DNA from: Sphingobium sp. Z007
GTDB lineage: Bacteria; Pseudomonadota; Alphaproteobacteria; Sphingomonadales; Sphingomonadaceae
Assembly: GCF_900013425.1 (NCBI RefSeq)
Contig: NZ_FBXK01000001.1
Location: 928,501-992,500, forward strand
DNA length: 64,000 bases
Direction of reading: 5' to 3'
The notes under the pieces were generated by a model, which saw only the letters and a program-made list of their open reading frames with translations, searched no databases and was not told where the DNA came from. Both the position numbers and the translations under genes were made by a program. How positions within the stretch are numbered: position 1 is the stretch's first letter; every line of letters starts with the position of its first letter. This document shows, in pieces, positions 34,625 to 43,087 of the stretch.

Positions 34625-35950
34625 ATGGCTCACTCTCGACAGCTTCACCTCGGCGCTTTCATGCGCCCAGTTAGTATGCATACAGGAGCATGGCGCTATC
34701 CCGGCGCGATACATGACGCCAATTTCAATTTTGCTGCCTTGAAGCGCTTCGCCCAGAAGCTTGAAGAGGGCAAATTTGACGCTTTTTTCATGGCCGATCA
34801 CCTAGGCGTTCTCAATATGCCGGTTGAAGCCTTGAAACGTAGCCATACCGTCACGTCATACGAGCCTTTTACCTTGCTCTCGGCGCTTGCCGGGGTGACG
34901 GAACGGATCGGCTTAGTCGCTACTGCGTCGACAACCTTCGAGGAGCCATTCCATGTCGCGCGGCGGTTTGCGTCGCTCGATCATTTAAGCGGCGGACGCG
35001 CAGGATGGAACGTTGTTACGACAGCCAATCCCGACAATGGGAAGAATTTTGGCTATGAAGACCAGCCCGATCATGCTGCGCGATACGCCCGTGCGCGCGA
35101 ATTTTACGATGTCGTTACCGGACTTTGGGATAGCTTCGCCGACAACGCATTTGTCCGCGACGCTGAAAGCGGCATCTATTTTGATCCGGATCGGCTCCAT
35201 GTGCTCCGCCACAAGGGAGCGCATTTTTCGGTGCGCGGCCCACTCAACATCGCGCGCCCCGTGCAGGGCTGGCCCGTAATTGTGCAGGCAGGTGCTTCCG
35301 AACCGGGCCGCCAACTCGCCGCCGAGACGGCAGAAGCCGTGTTCGGGGCCGAAAACACGCTCGAAGGCGCCAAGCGCTTCTATGCAGACGTCAAGGACAG
35401 GATGAGAAGAGTCGGACGCGATCCCGGCCTTCTCAAGATTCTACCTGCCGCCTTTGTCGTGGTGGGCGATACGATCGAGGAAGCACGAGCCAAGCGAGCG
35501 CATCTTGACAGCCTGGTCCATTATGACAGCGGCATCCATTCGCTGTCGGGTGCGCTGAACTTTGACGTTTCGGGCTTTGATCCCGATGGCCCGTTGCCCG
35601 AAATTCCCGAAACGAATGCCAGCAAGACCGCTCGCGACAGATTGCTGGAGATGGCCAGAACACAGAATCTGACCATTCGGCAACTGGCGGCGACCGCTGG
35701 GAGTTATGCCGGTCTCGCGTTCGTAGGCACGCCGGCGTCGATCGCCGACGATATGGAGCAGTGGCTGTACGAGTCTGGGGCCGACGGCTTCAATATCATG
35801 TTTCCTTTTTTGCCTGAAGGGCTCGACCTTTTCGTGGATCAAGTCATCCCGGAACTTCAGCGGCGCGGCCTTTTTCGAACCGAGTATGAAGGCACGACGC
35901 TGCGTGACCATTTGGGCCTCCCCCGCCCAAGCAACCGCTTTTTCGACTGA
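34625..35950 (+). CDS. LLM-class flavin-dependent monooxygenase (NtaA/SnaA/DszA family)
   Basis: TIM-barrel flavin monooxygenase of 441 residues which uses FMNH2 supplied by a separate reductase. Family marks: HLGAFMRPVSMHTGAWR at the N-terminus, FFMADHLGVLN, GGRAGWNVVTTANPDNGKNF and C-terminal FVGTPASIADDMEQW. ATG at 34625 with ACAGGAA upstream; an in-frame TTG lies at 34619. Relatives oxidise nitrilotriacetate, dibenzothiophene sulfone, dimethyl sulfide or cyclic ketones; substrate here unknown. No flavin reductase gene is seen nearby. Confidence 0.85.
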   Translation: MAHSRQLHLGAFMRPVSMHTGAWRYPGAIHDANFNFAALKRFAQKLEEGKFDAFFMADHLGVLNMPVEALKRSHTVTSYEPFTLLSALAGVTERIGLVATASTTFEEPFHVARRFASLDHLSGGRAGWNVVTTANPDNGKNFGYEDQPDHAARYARAREFYDVVTGLWDSFADNAFVRDAESGIYFDPDRLHVLRHKGAHFSVRGPLNIARPVQGWPVIVQAGASEPGRQLAAETAEAVFGAENTLEGAKRFYADVKDRMRRVGRDPGLLKILPAAFVVVGDTIEEARAKRAHLDSLVHYDSGIHSLSGALNFDVSGFDPDGPLPEIPETNASKTARDRLLEMARTQNLTIRQLAATAGSYAGLAFVGTPASIADDMEQWLYESGADGFNIMFPFLPEGLDLFVDQVIPELQRRGLFRTEYEGTTLRDHLGLPRPSNRFFD

Positions 35951-36152
35951 ATGCCGGAGATGCATATCTGGTAATAGGCAACCAGGAGCCATGATCGAGA
36001 AGTTTCGCCTAACCGTTGTATCCCGTTTAAATTTAACCGATGACGGATAGTTTCCCGAGCATGTTAGCTTACCGTGCTCGAGCGATGGGTTTCGATCTTT
36101 GCGGACTGAATTCATGACAATGGGCCGAAAGCTTAGGCAAGGAGATACTAAT

Positions 36153-36440
36153 ATGGCAGCTTATGTCGTCATCGTGACCGAGGAAATTTCGAATCCGGAG
36201 TTGATGAATCAATATAAGGAACAGGCTCAGTATCTGCTTGGGACGCAGGGCGTTTCGTTCATGGCCGGCCCGGTCGTCGCCGAAACTCTGGAAGGATCGC
36301 CTCCGAAGGGAGCAGTGATTATCCGGTTTGCTTTTCTTGAGGAGGCTCAGAGCTGGTACCGATCCGACGAATATCAAAAACTGGCTTCGATGAGGCTTTC
36401 TGCCTCTACCAGTGCGGCATTTATCGTTGAGGGCACCTGA
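36153..36440 (+). CDS. DUF1330-like small dimeric alpha/beta-barrel protein
   Basis: 95 residues: YVVIVTEEISNPELMNQYKE, VVAETLEGSPPKGAVIIRF and SWYRSDEYQKLASMRLSASTS are the DUF1330 pattern. Function of the family is not settled; members often sit in catabolic clusters. ATG at 36153 has a strong AAGGAGAT 7 bases upstream, which decides against the in-frame ATGs at 36099-36120. Confidence 0.8.
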   Translation: MAAYVVIVTEEISNPELMNQYKEQAQYLLGTQGVSFMAGPVVAETLEGSPPKGAVIIRFAFLEEAQSWYRSDEYQKLASMRLSASTSAAFIVEGT

Positions 36441-36577
36441 TCTTGGTGCCGGTCAAGAAGCGAGGCGGAGCCTGCCCGCCGACCGGTTCGGAAGGTTCGC
36501 TCAATTCTTGTATACTTGCTGCATTTTAGAATAGACTGCACCAGTCATTTGACCGCAACAAGATGTGGAGATGCGTG

Positions 36578-37060
36578 ATGAAATCCATCCGAGCAGCGTT
36601 CCTGCCTTTGCTGCTTGCAGTTGCGAGCACCGCTCACGCTGCAGAAAATCCCGATGAGGCAAAGATTCTGAAGATCGAGCAAGACATGGCTGCTGCGCAG
36701 ACCGCAGCGGAATTTTTGAAAGATTTCGCGCCTGACGCTGTGATGGATGCATTCTTTCCAGGCCAGGCCCGAGGCAGCAAAGCGGTGGCCACCGCGGCGA
36801 CCACGCTCTTTGCGGGAACTAAAGATCTGCGAGCTACGATCCTTAAAATGTCTATCAGTACAGATCATGACATCGCCTATGCTTTCAGTACCCAGCGGGT
36901 CGTGTTCACCAATATCGCTATGAACAAAGTTCAGGACTGGGTTTTCCGGCAGGTCGACTGTTACCGCAAGGTCAACGGAAAATGGCTGGTTGTATACCAC
37001 AATCTTTCGGTGCCATTCGATCCCACGACCGGTAAGGCGGTGTTTGACGCACCCGTTTAA
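36578..37060 (+). CDS. Exported SnoaL/DUF4440-like NTF2-fold protein
   Basis: 160 residues with an N-terminal signal peptide (MKSIRAAFLPLLLAVASTAHA, cleavage probably after AHA), followed by an NTF2-like domain (KILKIEQDMAAAQTAAEFLKDF, then YRKVNGKWLVVYHNLSVPF). Start at 36578 places the signal directly at the N-terminus. No catalytic motif recognised; periplasmic location predicted. Confidence 0.75.
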   Translation: MKSIRAAFLPLLLAVASTAHAAENPDEAKILKIEQDMAAAQTAAEFLKDFAPDAVMDAFFPGQARGSKAVATAATTLFAGTKDLRATILKMSISTDHDIAYAFSTQRVVFTNIAMNKVQDWVFRQVDCYRKVNGKWLVVYHNLSVPFDPTTGKAVFDAPV

Positions 37061-37173
37061 GGTAACTGTGCCACCAGGTTCGTTTATTAGCCGCGTGGAC
37101 GGGAAAGATGCGGCCTAAATCAAGGCAAGGATGATTGACCCAGCGATGAAAATTTCGAGCTTGTCCCTCAGTA

Positions 37174-37719
37174 TCATGTCAGCGAAACGCCGGGTTTGAT
37201 AGGTGGCGCGAAAGCCATAAAGACCAATTGCGATAACAGGACGGCCGCTGCGTCGGGTGCCGCGATTACCTGACGGTAAATGCATAAATTCGCCGATGCA
37301 GCGCTTTGTTGTGTGGTCCGATCCCGGTTGGCAGTTTGCCGCGAAAGACCGGCCAGCGCTGACTGGACTTGGCGTTCCGATTGCAGTTCGACCGCCTTCA
37401 GCGACGCGTAGACCTTGACCAGTTCAACGGCAGGATCGGTCTCCGGCGATCCGGCGATGCACAGGCGAACCCATCGCCTGGCGCTTCGCACGGGATGCAC
37501 AAGGTTGTCATTGAGCGGCGATATTCTGTCAAGAAGCTCACTGATCTCGGAACTATCGAGCGCCACTTTGGAAACCTGAGCCGACCACAGGCAGAACAGC
37601 AACAGGTTGACATCGAAGCCATGTTTATCCTGCAACGCGAGGCACAGCGTGGACACGTGCGGCCTAGCATACAGATCCAGCGAGAACTGCCAAAATGCCG
37701 AGGCCGCTGTCTGGGCCAT
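37174..37719 (-). CDS. TIGR02444/DUF2390 family protein
   Basis: Contains SAFWQFSLDLYARPHVSTLC and LALQDKHGFDVNLLLFCLW, the core of TIGR02444 (DUF2390) proteins, which are of unknown function. Start at 37719 (MAQTAASAFWQF) matches the family; the frame stays open upstream to 37779. About 181 residues. It lies 85 bp after the C-C hydrolase gene on the same strand and could be cotranscribed, but its presence in a catabolic block is unexplained. Confidence 0.75.
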   Translation of the reverse strand: MAQTAASAFWQFSLDLYARPHVSTLCLALQDKHGFDVNLLLFCLWSAQVSKVALDSSEISELLDRISPLNDNLVHPVRSARRWVRLCIAGSPETDPAVELVKVYASLKAVELQSERQVQSALAGLSRQTANRDRTTQQSAASANLCIYRQVIAAPDAAAVLLSQLVFMAFAPPIKPGVSLT

Positions 37720-37803
37720 ATTGGTCACCCCCACGCCGAACCAGACAAACGAATGCAGAGCATCACGCCCGCCCGGCAACCCGATGCCGGAACAACGGAA
37801 GCA

Positions 37804-38667
37804 TCAGAAGGTGCGCGCGCCGAAATGTATTTCCATCATCGGGCGCATGACGTCCCAGCGCTCGAGCTGCGACCAATGGCCCGACCGGTCGAGTACGTAC
37901 AGTTCGGCATGCTTCAGATGCTCTATAAGGTACAGGCTGGTGTCGAGCGGAACGATGCGGTCCTGCCTTCCGTGGAAGATCAAAACCTTATGCGGCATCT
38001 TGCAAAGCATCGACGGCGGCATATTAAGCCCCTCCATTCCCTGCTTCATCGAATCGATCATTTTGACCGCAGTCTTCATAATCTCGGGATCGGTGGCAAT
38101 CTTGTACCTGTTACTGACGATCTCCTCCATGCCTTCGAATTTGTCGGCATCATGCGCGAAACTGTGCATCAGCTGGCGGTAACGGGACGGCCGAGGATCG
38201 GAATAAAAGGAAAGCAGACGGATTAGTTCCGGAGTCCGCGGGCCAGGTGCGCCGATCGACCCCATCAGGACCACACGATCGATACGGTCGGGCTCTTCGC
38301 TCATCATCTGCAAGGTGAGCGCACCGCCCATCGAGTTGCCGACGACGTGGGCCTTTTCGATCCCAAGCGCTTCAAGCAAGCCGAAACACTGTTCAACTCG
38401 CGTTCCGATCCACGCCATTACGTTGTCTGGCCAAGGATCAGGTATAACTGACTGCCCAAAGCCAATTAGGTCGGGCGCGATCACGAAGAAATTCTCCGCC
38501 AAGTCGGGCATGAGGTGGAGCCAGTTGGAACCGGCATGGGCACCCGGCCCTGCTCCATGCAGCAGAAGAATAGCAGGCTTGCTCCGGTCGCCGGCAAGCA
38601 GGGTGTGAGAAGTCAGTCCGCGACCGGTTATTTTCTCTTCTCTCACGCTCGTATCGCCTGCCATCAT
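37804..38667 (-). CDS. Alpha/beta hydrolase, meta-cleavage product C-C hydrolase type
   Basis: MhpC/BphD-like hydrolase. Catalytic Ser in VVGNSMGGALTL, Asp in HGRQDRIVPLDTS, His in RSGHWSQLERWD; oxyanion region LLHGAGPGAHAGSNW is typical for C-C hydrolases of ring-fission products. Start at 38667 or 38664 follows a strong GGAGGAG. In tetralin- or biphenyl-like routes such an enzyme splits the vinylogous 1,5-diketone made by extradiol cleavage. Divergent from the hydratase/aldolase operon and probably coregulated through the 38.67-38.79 kb gap. Confidence 0.88.
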   Translation of the reverse strand: MMAGDTSVREEKITGRGLTSHTLLAGDRSKPAILLLHGAGPGAHAGSNWLHLMPDLAENFFVIAPDLIGFGQSVIPDPWPDNVMAWIGTRVEQCFGLLEALGIEKAHVVGNSMGGALTLQMMSEEPDRIDRVVLMGSIGAPGPRTPELIRLLSFYSDPRPSRYRQLMHSFAHDADKFEGMEEIVSNRYKIATDPEIMKTAVKMIDSMKQGMEGLNMPPSMLCKMPHKVLIFHGRQDRIVPLDTSLYLIEHLKHAELYVLDRSGHWSQLERWDVMRPMMEIHFGARTF

Positions 38668-38744
38668 GCCTCTCCTCCAAATCAAGTGTCGTTCTGCCAA
38701 GTACGGTCTGTTCTGCCGCCGGGCTATAGACTAGCGTTTATAAC

Positions 38745-38760
38745 TGTGCAATGCGTTTGC
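38745..38760. promoter_or_regulatory. Shared promoter motif, site 4 (partial)
   Basis: TGTGCAATGCGTTTGC matches 14 of 16 bases of TGTACATTGCGTTTGC at 42925, upstream of the TonB receptor. It is 30 bp before the hydratase start and in the divergent gap with the C-C hydrolase gene. Confidence 0.4.
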
Positions 38761-38789
38761 CAATACAGATCGGGGATGAGGAGCAATTT

Positions 38790-39632
38790 ATGGACCGCCG
38801 CAGTGACGGACCCGGCATGGTCGGGGCGGGTCTCAGCGAAGCCGAAGTCGGCGTTTTTGCGGCTGAACTCGATCAGGCCGAACAGTCGCGTCAGCAGATC
38901 CGCCAGTTCTCACAGCGCTGTCCGGAAATGTCCATTGCCGACGGCTATCGCATCAGCAAACGATGGGTAGACCTTAAGCTCGCGTCTGGGAGAAAGGTCA
39001 TCGGCCACAAGATTGGTTTGACGTCGCGAGCGATGCAGCAAGCTGCCGGAATTACCGAACCCGATTACGGCACACTGCTCGATGATATGGTGTTTGAGCA
39101 AGGAAGCGACGTGCCTTGTGAACGGTTTATCACTCCCAAGGTCGAGGTCGAGCTTGCTTTCGTGCTGGGCAGAAGGATCGAAGGGCCCCGCGCGACCATC
39201 TTTGACGTACTCCGGGCGACCGAATATGTTATTCCCGCAGTGGAGGTAATTGACAGCCGCACCTTTCCTACTGACCCCGAAACCGGGGGGCGTCGCAAAG
39301 TGCAGGACACTATAAGTGACAACGCCGCCAACGCCGGGATTATCATGGGAGGGTTGCCGATGCGACCTGACAAGATCGACATGCGCTGGGTCAGTGCGCT
39401 GCTGACCCGGAACGGTGTGATCGAGGAGACTGGGGTTGCTGCGGGCGTGCTCAACAATCCGGCAATCGGCGTGGCGTGGCTAGCCAACCGGCTCTCGCCA
39501 TGGGGCCAGACGCTCGAGGCGGGCGAAGTGGTGCTCGGTGGTTCGTTCACCCGCCCTGTCGAAGCCCGCCCGGGTGATGTGTTCAGCGCCGATTTCGGGC
39601 CGTTGGGTGCCATAGGCTTCCGGTTTATCTGA
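38790..39632 (+). CDS. 2-oxo-dienoate hydratase (MhpD/HpcG family)
   Basis: 280-residue FAH-fold hydratase that adds water to a 2-hydroxy-2,4-dienoate. Motifs: [36 protein letters not shown] with metal-binding Glu residues, [25 protein letters not shown] and [18 protein letters not shown] at 38790 has GAGGAG 6-7 bases upstream. Followed 9 bp later by an HpaI-type aldolase, its natural partner. Confidence 0.9.
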   Translation: MDRRSDGPGMVGAGLSEAEVGVFAAELDQAEQSRQQIRQFSQRCPEMSIADGYRISKRWVDLKLASGRKVIGHKIGLTSRAMQQAAGITEPDYGTLLDDMVFEQGSDVPCERFITPKVEVELAFVLGRRIEGPRATIFDVLRATEYVIPAVEVIDSRTFPTDPETGGRRKVQDTISDNAANAGIIMGGLPMRPDKIDMRWVSALLTRNGVIEETGVAAGVLNNPAIGVAWLANRLSPWGQTLEAGEVVLGGSFTRPVEARPGDVFSADFGPLGAIGFRFI

Positions 39633-39641
39633 GGCAGGGCG

Positions 39642-40436
39642 ATGCTGACACCGCAAAACCACTTCAAGAATAAACTCAGTGACGGCTTGCCGCAGCTCGG
39701 CTTCTGGCTCGCGCTCGCCAATCCCGACATCGCGGAAATCTGCGCAGGTCTTGGCTACGATTGGGTTCTGATCGATGCCGAGCACGGCGCGCAGACGCTG
39801 CCAGGGATTGCCCATCAACTGCGCGCGGTTGACACCGTATCGGACTGCTCAGCAATCGTGCGCGTTCCTGGCCACGATCCGGTGACGATCCACCAGATCC
39901 TGGACCTAGGTGCACAGACGATCATGGTTCCGATGGTTGATAACGCAACGCAAGCAGCTTCAATCGTAAAGGCTTCGCGCTATCCGCCGGACGGCGATCG
40001 CGGGATCGGTGGTGCGCGTGCCGCACGCTGGGGCCGCTTTCCCGCTTATGTGGCAGACGCGAACGAGCAACTGTGTATCATCGCCCAGATCGAGACGGCC
40101 GAAGCGATCAAGAATCTCGAAGCCATTGCGGCAGTCGATGGCATTGATGCACTGTTTATCGGCCCTGCTGATCTGGCTGCCTCGCTCGGCCTGCTCGGGC
40201 CCGCTAACGCCTCAGCTCTCGCCCAGGCCACCGGAGCGGCTCTCGACCGAATTCGGGCCACCGGCATTCCCTGCGGCATCCTGTCGCGCGATGAGCGTCT
40301 GGTGCAGCAATATTTGGAAGGCGGTGCCCGGTTCCTAGCGGTGGGTATAGACTCTTTCACTTTGGCAAAGGCCGCAGGAGACCTTGCGCGGGACTGGCGT
40401 TGCCGCATCGATACAGCGGTCGCTGGTGCAAAATGA
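39642..40436 (+). CDS. HpcH/HpaI-type 4-hydroxy-2-oxo acid aldolase
   Basis: Class II TIM-barrel aldolase of 264 residues: LGFWLALANPDIAEICAGLG, VLIDAEHGAQ with the catalytic His, GAQTIMVPMVDNATQA, GDRGIGGARAARWGR and LFIGPADLAASLG. It cleaves a 4-hydroxy-2-oxo acid to pyruvate plus an aldehyde; with a long aldehyde acid (as in tetralin breakdown) the product would enter beta-oxidation. Stop overlaps the CoA-transferase start (ATGA). Confidence 0.9.
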   Translation: MLTPQNHFKNKLSDGLPQLGFWLALANPDIAEICAGLGYDWVLIDAEHGAQTLPGIAHQLRAVDTVSDCSAIVRVPGHDPVTIHQILDLGAQTIMVPMVDNATQAASIVKASRYPPDGDRGIGGARAARWGRFPAYVADANEQLCIIAQIETAEAIKNLEAIAAVDGIDALFIGPADLAASLGLLGPANASALAQATGAALDRIRATGIPCGILSRDERLVQQYLEGGARFLAVGIDSFTLAKAAGDLARDWRCRIDTAVAGAK

Positions 40437-41602
40437 AGCAGTGTGACTGGCGCTCCGCACAAAGCGAAGCATCTGGAAAGCCGCTTGCCGGCATCAGGGT
40501 GCTTGAGCTTGCCAGGATCCTTGCCGGGCCATGGTGCGGGCAACTGCTTGCGGATCTCGGCGCCGAAGTGATCAAGATAGAGCGCCCTGGAAGCGGAGAC
40601 GACACCCGACATTGGGGGCCACCCTTTGTAATGTCCGACGGTGGCGATAACCTTGGCGCGGCCTATTTTCATTCGGCTAATCGGGGGAAAAGGTCCATCG
40701 CGATTGATATCACAATCCCCGAGGGTCAGGCTGCCATCCGCCGTCTTGCGGGAGGGGCCGATATCATGATCGAGAATTATAAGGTCGGGGGGCTGGCGAA
40801 ATACGGACTTGATCATCCCTCGTTGTCAGCGCTTAATCCACATCTCATTACTTGTTCTATCACCGGGTTTGGGCAAACCGGGCCATATGCTGCCCGCCCG
40901 GGATATGACTATATCGCACAAGCGATGGGCGGGCTCATGTCGATGACCGGTGAACCGGAGCGCGAGCCGCAGAAGGCCGGGATCGCTGCCGCCGATCTTT
41001 TCACCGGGGTCTACAGCGCGGTGGCAATTCTGGCAGCACTGAACCGGCGTCGCGAAATGCACGTCGGCGCACATATCGATATGGCGCTGCTAGATACCCA
41101 AGTCAGCGTCATGGGTAATCAGGCGCTCAACTGGATGACCTCGGGAGTAGTGCCACGCCGGGTAGGCAATGGCCACGCTAATTTGGTACCCTATCAAGCG
41201 TTCCCGACCCGTGATGGAGATCTGATCATCGCAGTCGGGAACGATGGCCAGTTTGCTGCGCTTTGTCGTGTACTGAACGTGACACTGCACGAAGATGAGC
41301 GGTTCAGCAATAATCCACAAAGGATCCGCAACCGCGTGGATTTGATCATAGCGCTCGAAGAGATCACCGCGAAATGGAGCCGGGACGATCTCTTCGAACG
41401 GCTCGATGGTGCAGGGATTCCTGCAGGTCCGATCAATGAGTTGGACGAGGTATTTGCGAACCCGCAGGTTATCGCGAGAGGCATGGCGATTGAACACGAT
41501 GGTAAGCCCGGGGTGGCCAGCCCTATCGTAATCGATGGGGTGAGGATGGTTGCCGACGATCCCGCCCCCGGCGTTCCCGAGAACGTCAAATTCGACTTCT
41601 AA
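40433..41602 (+). CDS. CaiB/BaiF family III CoA transferase
   Basis: 389 residues; start overlaps the aldolase stop. RVLELARILAGPWCGQLLAD, LGAEVIKIERPGSGDDTR, TGFGQTGPYAARPGYD and the catalytic Asp in IDMALLDTQVSVMG are standard. It would load CoA onto a carboxylate coming from the ring-cleavage branch, for example a dicarboxylate, starting beta-oxidation toward glutaryl-CoA. Differs in sequence from the transferase at 10289. Confidence 0.9.
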   Translation: MKQCDWRSAQSEASGKPLAGIRVLELARILAGPWCGQLLADLGAEVIKIERPGSGDDTRHWGPPFVMSDGGDNLGAAYFHSANRGKRSIAIDITIPEGQAAIRRLAGGADIMIENYKVGGLAKYGLDHPSLSALNPHLITCSITGFGQTGPYAARPGYDYIAQAMGGLMSMTGEPEREPQKAGIAAADLFTGVYSAVAILAALNRRREMHVGAHIDMALLDTQVSVMGNQALNWMTSGVVPRRVGNGHANLVPYQAFPTRDGDLIIAVGNDGQFAALCRVLNVTLHEDERFSNNPQRIRNRVDLIIALEEITAKWSRDDLFERLDGAGIPAGPINELDEVFANPQVIARGMAIEHDGKPGVASPIVIDGVRMVADDPAPGVPENVKFDF

Positions 41603-41659
41603 ATAGGATAAGGTCGAGCGGGGCGAGTGCAGGTCGCATGGGTGCCCCGAGGCGATTAG

Positions 41660-42815
41660 CTGGGCACCCGCAAAAACCGGCGTTTTGTTGCTGCCGTTGC
41701 GGTGATGACGGTATGAGCGCGGCGCTGGGCGCTCTCGCGGGCGGCTTTCGGTCACCGGATAGGACATTTCACATAGCCGTTTCCGGGTTTCAGGGCAGAT
41801 TCATGCTTTGACGGCGCGTCGTTCGTGGAAGATCAGGCGGTTGAAGTTATAGGCCAGATTGGCCAATGTCAGTTTCGCCTCAGCCCGCTTGATTCCGATG
41901 GTGCGAATGAACAGCCCGAAGCGGTTTTTCTGATGCGCGAACACATGCTCGATCCTGGCACGGATCGCGGACTTGCGGCATTTGCGCGGGCGGTGGCCTT
42001 GGGCATGGACTTTCCTTGGGCTTGCGACGGTGGATGCGACTGGTCAGCATACGATCGGCTAGCCATACCGGCGGTCGATGCTGATATGGCTTTTATACCC
42101 GAACACCGGCAAGGCGACATCGGCAGCGGCTTGCAATCCTTATAGCGCACCTTCCCGCCGATCCTGAGCGTCCAGCGCGCATCTGTGTTCCTTTTGTGCC
42201 GCCTTGGCCGGGTTATCAGTCAGATATCCTGCGCCGACTCGCCATCCTTGATGGCCTGCCGCTCGTCATCGGTGTTGCGCTGCTTGGGTGCTGGCACCAG
42301 GCTGGCATCGATGATCTGCCTCGACATGCCGATGTAGGCCTTCTTGTGCAGTTGCCAGTCGAAGGCCTTCATCACCCGCATGAGCGTCCCGGTCTCCGTC
42401 ATCCGGTTGCGAAAGTGCCGGATGGTGTTTCGTCGGGGGTGCGATCGCCGAGCGCAAAACCCAGAAACCGCATCCAGCTCAGCCGGTGGCCGGATCATAT
42501 ACTCCATCCGGGCATCGGAGAGATTATGTTGGGCCTGCATAATCAGGATCTTGAACATCGCGGCAGGGTCAAACGGCGGACGACCGCCCGTGCTGCTATC
42601 GCCATAACTCAGCCCATCGACCAGCCAGACCCGCAAATACTCAAAGTCCACGGTCCGTTCCAGAACATCAAGCGGATCGTCATGACGGCTCAGCATCTCA
42701 AGATGGTCATGCAGGCTGAAAAGAGACTCGGGGTCCATGGATCATTACTTCCGATGCCTACCCAATCAATGAATCACGAATGCCCCAAATCCGCCAGAGT
42801 TTTTGCCGGGGTCCA
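41660..42815 (-). mobile_element. Degenerate IS5-family element with broken transposase
   Basis: End repeats TGGGCACCCGCAAAAACC (left) and, inward from the right, TGGACCCCGGCAAAAACT are imperfect. The transposase is on the minus strand: 42738-42220 encodes DPESLFSLHDHLEMLSR to KQRNTDDERQAIKDGESAQDI with a frame problem near RPPAELDAVSGF; later parts (KATARANA, LIFHERRAVKA-like end near 41815) lie in other frames. It is clearly a decayed relative of the intact element at 19785. Confidence 0.8.
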
Positions 42816-42916
42816 GCTTCAGTTGCACATCGTAATCAGCCGGTGCCTTCGTCAAAGTCGATTGTGTCGATTCAGGCCCTAACCCACCTGAGAAAAGCGC
42901 GGAGAGTCGATCTCTG

Positions 42917-42938
42917 TTGCATATTGTACATTGCGTTT
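42917..42938. promoter_or_regulatory. Shared promoter motif, site 3
   Basis: TTGCATATTGTACAT followed by TGCGTTT, 150 bp before the TonB receptor start. Differs by one base from the 34415 site. Candidate binding site of a pathway regulator not encoded in the window. Confidence 0.55.
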
Positions 42939-43087
42939 GCTAGCAAACCGGTGCAAAGGGTCGTTGTCAAGGTTCGAAGTCGGCACCAGAGGCGGGAAGC
43001 ATTCGTTCTGCGCTTATTCGCCGAATATAGAATGCATGTAAGCTGACACTTGAAATAAGTTGCAGTCAAAAAGTGGGGAGAGATGTC

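Noticed and set aside
37369..38226. 285-codon plus-strand frame
   Set aside because: Overlaps the TIGR02444 gene and the C-C hydrolase, both well supported on the minus strand.
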